A DNA stretch of 10,067 nucleotides from an uncultured Prevotella sp. (lineage in GTDB: Bacteria > Bacteroidota > Bacteroidia > Bacteroidales > Bacteroidaceae), in assembly GCA_927910885.1 (NCBI GenBank), contig CAKMOD010000054.1, positions 1-10,067 of the forward strand, written 5' to 3'. Below, piece after piece: positions 1 through 7,044 of the stretch; within the stretch, counting starts at the first letter, position 1; each line of letters starts with the position of its first letter. Both the position numbers and the translations under genes were made by a program. The notes beneath the pieces are model-generated. The model made no database searches and was not told the origin of the DNA. It worked only from the letters and a program-made list of their open reading frames with translations.

Positions 1-38
1 TTCAAACTCTGGATGAATTCTCTTTTTGTCCGAATTTT

Positions 39-180
39 TCACATGCTGATTTTTTAAAAGACCACCAAATGGCTTGCAAATAACGCCTAATTGGCTTGCA
101 ATAGGATGCCCTTTTGAAGTCTTACTAACGCCCTTTTGGAGTCCAATTAAGCACCTTTTGAAAGCCTACTTTGCAACTGC
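39..180 (+). repeat. Left 22-bp-period degenerate tandem repeat array
   Basis: Five consecutive 22-nt units can be laid end to end with no gap, starting at 71, 93, 115, 137 and 159. The best conserved core is TAACGCCCTTTTG (126-138), with related forms GATGCCCTTTTG (105-116) and AAGCACCTTTTG (149-160). The first two units both begin GGCTTGCAA. A block TCACATGCTGATTTTT (39-54) precedes the units. The same block and the same unit order occur in reverse complement at 9763-9880; units 3 and 4 match their right-hand partners at 19 of 22 positions each. There are no unique spacers between units, so this is not a CRISPR. I infer a dispersed genomic repeat family; its function is unknown. Confidence 0.8.
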
Positions 181-468
181 TTGATAACAAAAGAGTTACA
201 GCAGCATTAAATTAACTCGCTTTTAAGCTATTTCCTTACCTTTTCTTAGAAGGGTTTGTAAATATATTTTTTTACCTTTGATGGGTAAATTTCACACAGA
301 GGAACGGAGTTGAAGGAGGTTTTATCTACCTTGATATAGACTGATATGCCTGTTGTACGGGCAAATATCATGTGCAACAATAAAATAAGAGAGGGGTAGG
401 AGCTAATGAATAATATGAATGAATATGGCTGTGTGTAGGTTTCTCTCTACCGGATTGGCATGAATGAC
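181..468. other. Intergenic region without a convincing gene
   Basis: No credible coding region was found between the left repeat array and the rpiB terminator. A TAnnTTTG-like word (TACCTTTG, 273-280, plus strand) could be a -7 element, but no TTTG lies at the usual distance upstream. The purine-rich low-complexity stretch at 293-323 begins CACACAGAG, and a similar stretch begins at 10022 near the other window edge in the same orientation. A small stem GTTGTAC/GTGCAAC (352-358 with 372-378, one G-U pair, 13-nt loop) is possible. A ten-codon reading frame at 406-438 follows a purine-rich GGGGTAGGAG. None of this amounts to a gene. Confidence 0.5.
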
Positions 469-507
469 GATAAAAAGAAAGGTGTCCAGAATCCTCTGAA
501 CACCTTT
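469..507 (-). terminator. Intrinsic terminator after rpiB
   Basis: Positions 478-485 (AAAGGTGT) pair with 500-507 (ACACCTTT). After one mismatch (486/499), 487-490 pair with 495-498 around a 4-nt loop. Read on the minus strand, the stem is followed directly by TTTCTTTTTATC (480 down to 469), a good uridine tract. It begins 46 nt after the rpiB stop codon, so it most likely ends the tkt-rpiB transcript. Confidence 0.85.
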
Positions 508-552
508 ACTGTTTATCTTTTGTTTGTCTTATTCAATCAGACAAAGCTATGA

Positions 553-999
553 TTAGCCCTGTTGAACAGGAATCTTCTTAACACGACGCTCGTGTCTACC
601 ACCCTCAAAACTTGCTTTGAAGAATGCATCGAGAATCTTTTCTGCAGTCTTATTATCAATAAACCTGCCTGGGAGAACAATAACGTTTGCATCATTATGC
701 TGACGAGTCAACTCTGCTACGTCCTTGTTCCATACCAAACCAGCGCGTACACCTTGGTGCTTGTTGAGCGAGATTGCCATACCCTCACCGCTACCACAGA
801 TAGCAATACCAGGGTAAAGTTCACCACTTTCAATGGCTTCAGCCAATGGGTGAGCATAGTCAGGATAGTCGCAGCTCAAATCACTATTGCAGCCAAAATC
901 CTTATATGCATACTTGTGTTCTTCCAAATACTGGATCACGAACTGCTTCAATGGATAGCCTGCGTGGTCGCAAGCAACTCCTACTGTCTTAATTTCCAT
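553..999 (-). CDS. rpiB: Ribose-5-phosphate isomerase B
   Basis: A 148-residue RpiB/LacAB-family protein of normal length, cytosolic. It interconverts ribose-5-phosphate and ribulose-5-phosphate in the non-oxidative pentose phosphate pathway. Visible family features: the N-terminal strand with D11-H12 (CDHAG), the DYPDYA segment (45-50) with the conserved Tyr48, the catalytic Cys68 in AICGSGEGM (66-74), whose glycine/serine loop forms the anion hole, H101-N102-D103-x-N105, and the arginine-rich C-terminus (R135, R138, R139) that contacts the substrate phosphate. The ATG at 999 fits the family N-terminus; there is no Shine-Dalgarno sequence, as is usual in this phylum. It lies 64 nt downstream of tkt with no promoter or terminator evident between them, so the two are probably cotranscribed. 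A terminator follows. Confident assignment. Confidence 0.96.
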   Translation of the reverse strand: MEIKTVGVACDHAGYPLKQFVIQYLEEHKYAYKDFGCNSDLSCDYPDYAHPLAEAIESGELYPGIAICGSGEGMAISLNKHQGVRAGLVWNKDVAELTRQHNDANVIVLPGRFIDNKTAEKILDAFFKASFEGGRHERRVKKIPVQQG

Positions 1000-1063
1000 A
1001 AGCTGTTTAGGTTTTTATGAGCCTCTGCCTTCAGTGAGGAATTTAGAGACTCAGGTTAAACGT

Positions 1064-3079
1064 TTATGCTAAAAATGCTTTTACTTGCTTGTAAACATTC
1101 TCAGGAGTGAAGCCCAACTTCTCATCTAAGACTGTGTAAGGTGCTGAGAATCCGAAGCTGTTAAGGCCGAATACCTTACCATTGGCACCAACCAAGCCTT
1201 CGAGTGTCACTGGGAGACCTGCTGTAAGACCGAAAATCTTAGCGTCTCTTGGTAGAATCTGCTCCTGATATTCTTTGCTCTGACGGAGGAAGAGACCCTC
1301 AGAAGGTGCGCTTACAACACGAACCTTCACTCCGTCTTTGCGTAACAACTCAGCTCCAGCAACGCAGGTAGAAACCTCAGAACCACTTGCAACGAGGATA
1401 ACATCAAACTGCTCGTCAGAGCCAGTTACGACGTATGCACCCTTGCGAGTCTGCTGATAGTCTGTTCCCTCTGGCAAACTCTTCACGTTCTGACGTGAGA
1501 AGATGAGAGCTGTTGGTGTATCCATGTTCTCCATAGCCATCTGCCAGCATACTGTTGCAGCATCACTATCAGCAGGACGGAACACACGAACAGAATCCTG
1601 TCCAGCGTGGTTTTGCAACTTCTCCATCAAGCGAATCTGTGCTTCCTGCTCTACTGGCTCATGTGTTGGACCATCCTCACCAACGCGGAATGCATCATGG
1701 CTCCATACAAACTTAACTGGAGTGCGCATGAGGGCAGCCATACGGATAGCTGGTTTCATGTAGTCCGAGAATACGAAGAAGGTTCCCATTGCAGTGATAA
1801 CACCACCATGAAGCATCATACCGATACACATACATGCCATTGCCAACTCGCTAACACCAGCCTGGAAGAAGGCTCCGCTGAAGTCGTCACGTGTGAGTGC
1901 GTGTGTCTTGTTAAGGAAACCATCCGTCTTATCAGAGTTGCTGAGGTCGGCTGATGATACAATCATGTTAGGAACTTGCTCTGCGATAACACCGAGACAA
2001 GCTGCAGAACCATTACGTGTAGGAATGTCGCGCTTCTGTACAAGACCACTCCAATCAATCTTTGGAGCCTTGCCAGAGAACCACTCACGCATCTGTGCAG
2101 CCTTCTCAGGGTTCTCTTTCTCCCATTGTGCTTCAGCTGCATGACGCTCAGCAACAATCTTTCTGAGTTCTGCTGCACGGTCATCATAAAGCTTCTGAAC
2201 CTCTGGGAAAATCTTGAATGGGTCCTCAATGTCACCACCAAGATTCTTTACTGTATTTGTATAAGCGTCACCACCCAATGGTGCGCCATGTGTTTTAATG
2301 CTATGTTCGTAGCTACTACCGTCTGCCTGTAAAGCACCCTTACCCATGATGGTCTCACCAATGATAAGAGTAGGGCGACGTTCTTCTTTGTTTGCAGCAA
2401 CAAGAGCCTCACGGATAGCGTCTGGATCGTTACCATCAATCTTCAATACGTTCCAATCCCATGCCTGATACTTCATTGCTGTATCCTCAGACATAACTGC
2501 ACCACACTCAGTAGAAAGCTGAATGTCATTGGCGTCGTAGAACATGATGAGGTTGTTAAGACCCAAGTTACCAGCTAAGCGACCTACTTCTGCGCTGATA
2601 CCTTCTTGGATACCACCATCAGAGATGTAAGCGTAAATTTTATGCTGCATCATTGTGCTGCCAAGGCGTGCCTCAAGGAACTTCTCAGCTACGGCTGCAC
2701 CTGCAGCGTATGCATGACCTTGACCAAGTGGACCTGAAGAGTTTTCGATGCCATGTGCGATGTCTCTTTCAGGATGTCCCGGAGTGATTGACCCCCACTG
2801 ACGGAATTGTTTAATATCGTCAACCGTGAACTTTCTCTGAAGGGTCAATGCTGCATAAAGCATTGGTGACATGTGACCAGGGTCAAGATAGAATCGGTCA
2901 CGTCCTGCCCACTCAGGCTGTTCTGGGTCGAAGACGAGAAATTCAGAGAAAAGGATGTTTATAAAGTCCGCACCACCCATAGCTCCACCAGGGTGTCCTG
3001 ATTTAGCTTTTTCAACCATTGACACTGCGAGAATTCTAATGTTATCCGCTGCTCTGTTCATCAATTTCTTGTCATTCAT
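1064..3079 (-). CDS. tkt: Transketolase
   Basis: A full-length 671-residue thiamine diphosphate-dependent transketolase that moves two-carbon ketol units between pentose, heptose, hexose and triose phosphates. Domain order: ThDP diphosphate/metal-binding domain (about 8-330), pyrimidine-binding domain (about 350-520), C-terminal domain (about 545-665). Key residues: H29 (SGHPGG), H69 (DPGH), GPLGQG 116-121, metal-binding D154 and N184, H264 (THGAPLG), catalytic E411 (GVSELAM), H461 and H473 (GEDGPTH 467-473), R529 (SRQ). The motif usually read as GDG is SDG (153-155). I recall this as normal for Bacteroidales transketolases, not a defect. The ATG at 3079 is chosen because the NKKL-AADNIRILA start is typical and a perfect promoter lies just upstream; Met7 is a weaker alternative. 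It heads the tkt-rpiB operon. It supplies pentose phosphates for nucleotides and links pentoses to glycolysis. Confidence 0.97.
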   Translation of the reverse strand: MNDKKLMNRAADNIRILAVSMVEKAKSGHPGGAMGGADFINILFSEFLVFDPEQPEWAGRDRFYLDPGHMSPMLYAALTLQRKFTVDDIKQFRQWGSITPGHPERDIAHGIENSSGPLGQGHAYAAGAAVAEKFLEARLGSTMMQHKIYAYISDGGIQEGISAEVGRLAGNLGLNNLIMFYDANDIQLSTECGAVMSEDTAMKYQAWDWNVLKIDGNDPDAIREALVAANKEERRPTLIIGETIMGKGALQADGSSYEHSIKTHGAPLGGDAYTNTVKNLGGDIEDPFKIFPEVQKLYDDRAAELRKIVAERHAAEAQWEKENPEKAAQMREWFSGKAPKIDWSGLVQKRDIPTRNGSAACLGVIAEQVPNMIVSSADLSNSDKTDGFLNKTHALTRDDFSGAFFQAGVSELAMACMCIGMMLHGGVITAMGTFFVFSDYMKPAIRMAALMRTPVKFVWSHDAFRVGEDGPTHEPVEQEAQIRLMEKLQNHAGQDSVRVFRPADSDAATVCWQMAMENMDTPTALIFSRQNVKSLPEGTDYQQTRKGAYVVTGSDEQFDVILVASGSEVSTCVAGAELLRKDGVKVRVVSAPSEGLFLRQSKEYQEQILPRDAKIFGLTAGLPVTLEGLVGANGKVFGLNSFGFSAPYTVLDEKLGFTPENVYKQVKAFLA

Positions 3080-3107
3080 AAATAGATAGGATTTTTAAAT
3101 TATAATG

Positions 3108-3138
3108 CAAATATAAAGATAAATATGGAGACATCAAA
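3108..3138 (-). promoter_or_regulatory. Bacteroidetes-type promoter of tkt-rpiB
   Basis: On the minus strand, TTTG (3138-3135) is followed by exactly 19 nt and then TATATTTG (3115-3108), a perfect match to the TTTG / TAnnTTTG arrangement known for the major sigma factor of Bacteroides. Transcription would start near 3100, leaving a short leader of roughly 20 nt before the tkt ATG. The -33 element lies inside the palindrome at 3135-3158. Confidence 0.8.
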
Positions 3139-3158
3139 ATATTAAAGTTACTATTTTG
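3135..3158. promoter_or_regulatory. Candidate operator palindrome over the tkt -33 element
   Basis: CAAAATA (3135-3141) and TATTTTG (3152-3158) are exact reverse complements. Inside them TAA (3143-3145) pairs with TTA (3148-3150), so the 24-bp site is symmetrical except for one mismatched pair (3142/3151) and the central two bases. It overlaps the -33 element, where a bound repressor would block RNA polymerase. The Nudix-type regulator encoded at 3575-4243 is the obvious candidate protein, but this is inference. AT-rich palindromes can arise by chance. Confidence 0.45.
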
Positions 3159-3334
3159 AGAAAATGTTCAAAAATGCTCGAAGCATAGTATTTGCTTTGC
3201 TTTGTTTAGTTGGTGAGTGGCTGTTTTATGGCTATCTTGTTGAAGTGCTATTCTTCTTCGGCTACAAACGGTTTTACCTGTGAGAGATGTATTTTTCTTC
3301 TCTTTTTTGCCTCTTTTTGTCCTCCTTTTATAAT

Positions 3335-3437
3335 GGTGTTAACGCCTCGCACCTATTGTGCGGAGGCTTCGCACGATTGGTGCTGGACGTTAGCACCAGT
3401 CATCTTGTGGGTGCGTAAATATGCTATCAGCCACAAG
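3335..3437 (+). other. GC-rich structured segment with alternative folds (possible RNA or repeat element)
   Basis: Fold A has three consecutive hairpins: GGTGT/GCACC (3335-3339 with 3349-3353), ATTGTGCG/CGCACGAT (3355-3362 with 3370-3377, one wobble) and TGGTGCT/AGCACCA (3378-3384 with 3392-3398). Fold B excludes them: GGTGTTAACG (3335-3344) pairs with CGTTAGCACC (3388-3397, one wobble), and inside it GCCTCGCAC (3344-3352) pairs with GTGCGGAGGC (3358-3367, one bulged G). So the first loop (TAACGCCTC) is complementary to loops two (GAGGC) and three (CGTT). A further stem CTTGTGG/CCACAAG follows (3404-3410 with 3431-3437). The segment is clearly richer in GC than its surroundings. On the plus strand a strong terminator follows at 3470-3525. 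The strand of action is unknown and no plus-strand promoter was recognised. Confidence 0.5.
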
Positions 3438-3469
3438 AGAAACGGCAATTGATGGATAATACTATGATA

Positions 3470-3535
3470 AAAAGGGTATATCTGAATGTTCGTCAATGAC
3501 GTTTTTACATTCGATATACCCTTTTATATTTTATC
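3470..3535. terminator. Very strong hairpin terminator between the regulator gene and tkt
   Basis: AAAAGGGTATATC (3470-3482) pairs perfectly with GATATACCCTTTT (3513-3525). After a single bulged T, GAATGT (3484-3489) pairs with ACATTC (3507-3512), giving 19 base pairs. The loop holds a small CGTC/GACG stem (3491-3494 with 3498-3501). On the plus strand the hairpin runs into TTTTATATTTTATC, an excellent uridine tract. On the minus strand it ends in TTTTT, so it can also end the regulator transcript, whose stop codon is 50 nt upstream of the hairpin. Probably bidirectional. The good plus-strand tract is notable because no plus-strand gene is seen. Confidence 0.8.
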
Positions 3536-3574
3536 TTAGCTAAACACTTATATCGTTAGCCTTGCTATTAATGA

Positions 3575-4243
3575 TTATAGTGAGGCGTCTGTATACATTT
3601 CTTTGTTAATGCGATATAATGCAGCACCTCGCTTACTTGTAATCTTATCAATGAATTTTGTCTTCTCAATGAAGTCGATTTGCTTGATACGCTTGCGGAA
3701 GTTACGCTTGTCGATTTCAACACCCATAATTGCTTCGTGGACATTCTGAAGCTGTGTGAGTGTGAAGAGCTCTGGGAGAAGATTGAAACCGAGTGGGTCT
3801 TTGTTGATGAGCTTGCGGAGTTGGCTTAATGCTAACTGTACCATCTCGATGTGGTCACCAAACAACTCTGGCAACTTGTTGATGTCAACCCACTGTAAGT
3901 CATTTTCTTCCAATAGCTTATTGTCGTAGTCAGACACATTGATGAGCGCGCAATAAGCAATAGAGATAACGCGATCACCTGGGTCACGATCGGTTTCACC
4001 GAAAGCACCCACCTGTCGCATATAAATATCATTGATGCCTGTACACTGGAAAAGAACTCTGTTAGCAGCTTCTTTCAAACTTTCATCCTCTCTTACGAAT
4101 CCACCATAGAGAGATAATTTGCCGCTGTACGGCTCAACTTTACGTTTACCAACGAGTAGCTGTAGCTTTTTGTTTTCGAACCCGAGAACGATGCAGTCGA
4201 CCGAAACTAAAAGTTTGGGTTCACCTTTGTAGTATTTATTCAT
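3575..4243 (-). CDS. NrtR/AraR-type transcriptional regulator (inactive Nudix domain plus winged helix)
   Basis: 222 residues. The N-terminal domain (about 8-140) has the Nudix fold pattern: a GGFVRED start at 47-53, E54 at the correct spacing and R62. The catalytic REUXEE positions read RVLFQC (62-67), so three glutamates needed for metal binding and hydrolysis are lost. The FGETDRDPGDRVISIAY segment (81-97) is typical of the NrtR family. The C-terminal winged helix (about 155-215) has the characteristic LPELFTLTQLQNVHEAI helix and DKRNFRKR. By family knowledge, such proteins bind a sugar or nucleotide-sugar effector through the dead Nudix pocket and repress transcription; Bacteroides AraR controls L-arabinose and pentose phosphate genes. 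Here it lies between galK and tkt, so galactose or pentose phosphate control is likely. Its effector cannot be read from the sequence. No clear promoter of its own was found in the A-rich (minus-strand) leader. Confidence 0.9.
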   Translation of the reverse strand: MNKYYKGEPKLLVSVDCIVLGFENKKLQLLVGKRKVEPYSGKLSLYGGFVREDESLKEAANRVLFQCTGINDIYMRQVGAFGETDRDPGDRVISIAYCALINVSDYDNKLLEENDLQWVDINKLPELFGDHIEMVQLALSQLRKLINKDPLGFNLLPELFTLTQLQNVHEAIMGVEIDKRNFRKRIKQIDFIEKTKFIDKITSKRGAALYRINKEMYTDASL

Positions 4244-4377
4244 GTTGTAGCTTTTGATTTAGAGATGTAAACTTGTTTTGTTTTTTGGTTGCGTAGTAAT
4301 AATTTTTCTGTTATGTATTGGAATTTAAAGGTTATTCTTGTGTTGGATTACTTCTTGTGTTTAGGTTCTTATTTTTA

Positions 4378-4417
4378 TATAAGGGCTGAACTTCTTATAC
4401 AGAACCCAGCCCTTATA
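4378..4417 (-). terminator. Stem-loop after galK, possible terminator
   Basis: TATAAGGGCTG (4378-4388) and CAGCCCTTATA (4407-4417) form a perfect 11-bp stem with an 18-nt loop, beginning 50 nt past the galK stop codon. On the minus strand the stem is followed by an A-rich rather than U-rich stretch, so it may be a weak terminator, an RNA-stabilising 3' end or an attenuator before the regulator gene. An alternative pairing GGTTCT/AGAACC (4364-4369 with 4401-4406) would compete with it. Confidence 0.55.
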
Positions 4418-4466
4418 CTAATTAAATATCAATGAAAGTGGCACCTTGTTAGATGCCATTATGTTC

Positions 4467-5627
4467 TTAGCAAACCTTGTGAGAACCTTCACTGATAACA
4501 ACTGGATAAACTTCTGGAGCATGACCATACTTTGCTGTGAACTTCTCAGTTGCGTCAGCAATGAACTTGTCATACAACTCGTCCTTAACGAGGTTGATGG
4601 TACAACCACCGAAGCCACCACCCATGATACGAGAACCAGTTACGCCATTCTCCTTAGCAACGTCGTTGAGGAAGTCGAGTTCTTCGCAGCTTACCTCATA
4701 CTCCTTGCTGAGTCCGTGGTGAGTCTCATACATCTTCTGACCAACTGTCTCATAGTCACCAGCAACAAGTGCATCACAAACAGCGAGTACGCGTTCCTTC
4801 TCACCGAGAACGAAGTGTGCACGCTGGTAGTCCTCAGCACTTACCTTATCCTTAACAGCCTCTAACTCATCCCAGTTAGCATCACGCAATGTCTCGTACT
4901 TTTTCTCTGGGAACTGCTCAGCGATAGCTGCAACAACGTTCTCACAGCTTCTGCGGCGATCGTTGTATGGGCTACCAACGAGTTCGTGCTTAACCTTTGA
5001 GTTTACAAGAACGAGCTTGTAACCCTGTGGGTTGAATGGGAAATACTCGAACTCACGGCTGCGGCAATCAAGACGCATCAGCTTGCCTTCCTGACCGAAG
5101 ACGCTTGCAAACTGGTCCATGATACCACAGTTCACACCGATATACTTGTGCTCTGTAGCCTGACCAGCGAGTGCGATGTCCCATTTTGAAATCTTATTAT
5201 CAGCGAACAAGTCGTTCAATGCACATCCGAAGCAGTTCTCCATAGCAGCAGAAGAACTCATACCTGCACCGAGAGGCACATCACCAGCAAAGGCAATGTT
5301 GAAACCCTTTACGTCAACACCAAGAGCCTTGAACTCCTGTACCATACCATAAATGAAGCGTGCCCATGTTGCGCGTGGACCCTCTGGGTCGTTAACCTTG
5401 AACTCTACACGGTCCTTGAGGTCAATAGAGTAGCACATTACAGTATCTGTACCATTAGGACGAACCTCAGCCATGATGCCCTTGTCTACTGCACCTGGGA
5501 ATACAAAACCACCGTTATAGTCAGTGTGCTCGCCAATGAGATTGATACGTCCTGGTGAGAAATAAATGTTTCCTGTCTTGCCGTCGAAATGCTTAATAAA
5601 ACGACTTCTTACGAATTCTATGTCCAT
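4467..5627 (-). CDS. galK: Galactokinase
   Basis: 386 residues, the normal length for this GHMP-family kinase. It phosphorylates alpha-D-galactose with ATP to galactose-1-phosphate in the cytosol, the first step of the Leloir pathway. Motifs: the galactokinase signature GRINLIGEHTDYNGG (26-40), with R27, E33, H34 and D36 contacting galactose; the ATP loop PLGAGMSSSAA (118-128); the catalytic aspartate D171 in CGIMDQFAS; and the third GHMP motif GGGFGG (336-341). The ATG at 5627 places the signature at the usual position. It is the third gene of the galM-transporter-galK set, 90 nt after the transporter, and that gap contains a hairpin but no recognisable promoter. No galT or galE is in the window, so the product must be handled by genes elsewhere. 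Assignment is secure. Confidence 0.97.
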   Translation of the reverse strand: MDIEFVRSRFIKHFDGKTGNIYFSPGRINLIGEHTDYNGGFVFPGAVDKGIMAEVRPNGTDTVMCYSIDLKDRVEFKVNDPEGPRATWARFIYGMVQEFKALGVDVKGFNIAFAGDVPLGAGMSSSAAMENCFGCALNDLFADNKISKWDIALAGQATEHKYIGVNCGIMDQFASVFGQEGKLMRLDCRSREFEYFPFNPQGYKLVLVNSKVKHELVGSPYNDRRRSCENVVAAIAEQFPEKKYETLRDANWDELEAVKDKVSAEDYQRAHFVLGEKERVLAVCDALVAGDYETVGQKMYETHHGLSKEYEVSCEELDFLNDVAKENGVTGSRIMGGGFGGCTINLVKDELYDKFIADATEKFTAKYGHAPEVYPVVISEGSHKVC

Positions 5628-5675
5628 GTTAGTAATTTTAAAAATGATTGTTAGGATATAATTTAATTATCTCGA

Positions 5676-5706
5676 TATAATGGCAAGCATAGTGCCTGCC
5701 ATTATA
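5676..5706 (-). other. Perfect stem-loop between the transporter gene and galK
   Basis: TATAATGGCA (5676-5685) and TGCCATTATA (5697-5706) form a perfect 10-bp stem with an 11-nt loop, 11 nt past the transporter stop codon and 48 nt before the galK ATG. On the minus strand no uridine tract follows, so a full terminator is unlikely. It could protect the upstream mRNA segment or let galK be made at a different level from the transporter. Confidence 0.6.
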
Positions 5707-5717
5707 AAGATGTCTGT

Positions 5718-7001
5718 TTAAGCCTTCTTAGAAGGATGTGAGCCAATCAAAGCGTAGAAGAGCATGTATGCTAACATACCCACAACGAGCCAGTAGCTGT
5801 TGATGTCGCCTACCTTTGTAGCCATAAGGTTCTGAATCAATGGCATAACACCACCACCAACAACCATGGTCATGAAGAGACCAGAAGCTGTAGCTGTGTA
5901 CTTACCAAGACCCTCTGTAGCGAGGTTGAAGATAACACCCCACATTACTGATGTACAGATACCGCAAAGGATGATGAGTAATACCTTTGTTGGAACCTCA
6001 GCCTCAATCCATGTGCTCTCTGCAATATTAGGAATTGTAAGGCTCATTGTATTTGCTTCTGGCATGAAGATAGCAGCAAGCAGAAGTACGAGAGCCACGG
6101 CAGTTGTCACTGTAAGCTGTGTACGTGAAGATACCTTACCACTGATGAAGGCACTTACGAAACGACCAACGAGCATCAACAACCAATAAATACCAGCGAT
6201 AAGACCTGCAATGGCAGCACTACCGAGTACACCACCTTCTGCAACTGGCTGGCTGAGATAGAACAGGAGCTGACCTGGAATACCAACCTCAATACCTACG
6301 TAGAAGAAAATCGCAATGATACCGAGCAACAACTGGCGATAGCCTAATGCACCCTTGATACCACCTATAACGTCAGCCTTCTCTGTCTCTGGCTCAGTCA
6401 ACTGTGTAAACCAAACGATAAAGAATGATGCTGCAAAGATAACCAGAGCGATGAGCAACAATGGAGATACAACCTCAAGTGATGTACTCTTAGTAATCTC
6501 ACCAATCATAGAACCTGCAACCATTGGAGTCAGTGTAGCTGCGAGTGAGTTCAATGATGCACCAGTCTGGATAAGCTGGTTACCACGGTTACCACCACCA
6601 CCAAGAAGGTTCAACATTGGATTTACTACGGTATTCAAGATACAAACACAGAAACCACAAACGAAGGCACCAAGCAGATAAACTGCGTATGTGCTGATTT
6701 CGTTTCCATCCATTCTACTTGAACCATATTGGATGGCAATACCGATGAAACCAAGTGCCAAAGCAACAAGAGCAGTCTTCTTGTAACCATACTTTGTAAT
6801 CATCATACCTGCTGGAATACCCATGAAGAGGTAAGCCGCAAAGTTCATCATGTTACCCATCATACCAGCCCACTCATAGTGCTGTTTCCAAATTGTACCA
6901 AATGGTGCCGCCATGTTGGTAACGAAAGAGATCATAGCAAATAGGAACATCATGGTGATAATTGCCACCAAGGTTCCTTTTTTGTTAGTTTGATTTTCCA
7001 T
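5718..7001 (-). CDS. gluP: Glucose/galactose:H+ symporter, FucP/GluP family (MFS)
   Basis: 427 residues, hydrophobic throughout, with about twelve membrane segments (near 10-30, 46-66, 74-92, 104-124, 148-168, 178-198, 224-246, 260-282, 296-313, 338-352, 366-388, 402-420). It fits the fucose-galactose-H+ symporter group of the major facilitator superfamily. The loop between segments 2 and 3 (GIPAGMMITKYGYKKT, 61-76) is this family's form of the MFS loop motif. The NTVVNPMLNLLGG segment (123-135) and the GNQLIQTGASLNS region (140-152) resemble FucP/GluP. It should sit in the inner membrane and import galactose and/or glucose with protons. Position between galM and galK, 43 nt after galM, makes galactose the likely substrate, though glucose cannot be excluded. 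The ATG at 7001 is supported by a charged cytosolic N-terminus before the first helix. No Shine-Dalgarno sequence. Confidence 0.92.
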   Translation of the reverse strand: MENQTNKKGTLVAIITMMFLFAMISFVTNMAAPFGTIWKQHYEWAGMMGNMMNFAAYLFMGIPAGMMITKYGYKKTALVALALGFIGIAIQYGSSRMDGNEISTYAVYLLGAFVCGFCVCILNTVVNPMLNLLGGGGNRGNQLIQTGASLNSLAATLTPMVAGSMIGEITKSTSLEVVSPLLLIALVIFAASFFIVWFTQLTEPETEKADVIGGIKGALGYRQLLLGIIAIFFYVGIEVGIPGQLLFYLSQPVAEGGVLGSAAIAGLIAGIYWLLMLVGRFVSAFISGKVSSRTQLTVTTAVALVLLLAAIFMPEANTMSLTIPNIAESTWIEAEVPTKVLLIILCGICTSVMWGVIFNLATEGLGKYTATASGLFMTMVVGGGVMPLIQNLMATKVGDINSYWLVVGMLAYMLFYALIGSHPSKKA

Positions 7002-7044
7002 TTTGATATTTCAATTTTTTATTTATTATTTCGTTTTCGGATGC

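Noticed and set aside
39..180. The 22-bp array as a CRISPR array
   Set aside because: Units abut without unique spacers, are degenerate, and no cas gene is present.
406..438. Ten-codon leader peptide frame preceded by GGGGTAGGAG
   Set aside because: No downstream plus-strand gene exists for it to regulate; the next structure is the terminator of the opposite-strand operon.
562..1020. 152-codon plus-strand open frame over rpiB
   Set aside because: A shadow of rpiB on the opposite strand; the rpiB frame carries all active-site residues.
1611..1625. Transketolase SDG at 153-155 as a damaged cofactor site
   Set aside because: The metal-binding D154 and N184 remain, and I recall the SDGGIQE form in other Bacteroidales transketolases, so it is a lineage variant. 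(The codons lie near 2615-2623; the interval given is only a nominal pointer within the gene.)
3335..3397. Integron attC site
   Set aside because: TAACG/CGTTA inverted ends and internal stems are reminiscent of attC, but the flanking R-box consensus, a cassette gene and an integrase are all missing.
3210..3452. 80-codon plus-strand open frame
   Set aside because: It runs through the structured GC-rich segment, is rich in cysteine and tryptophan without domain character, and has no recognised promoter. Most likely a chance translation of the repeat or RNA element.
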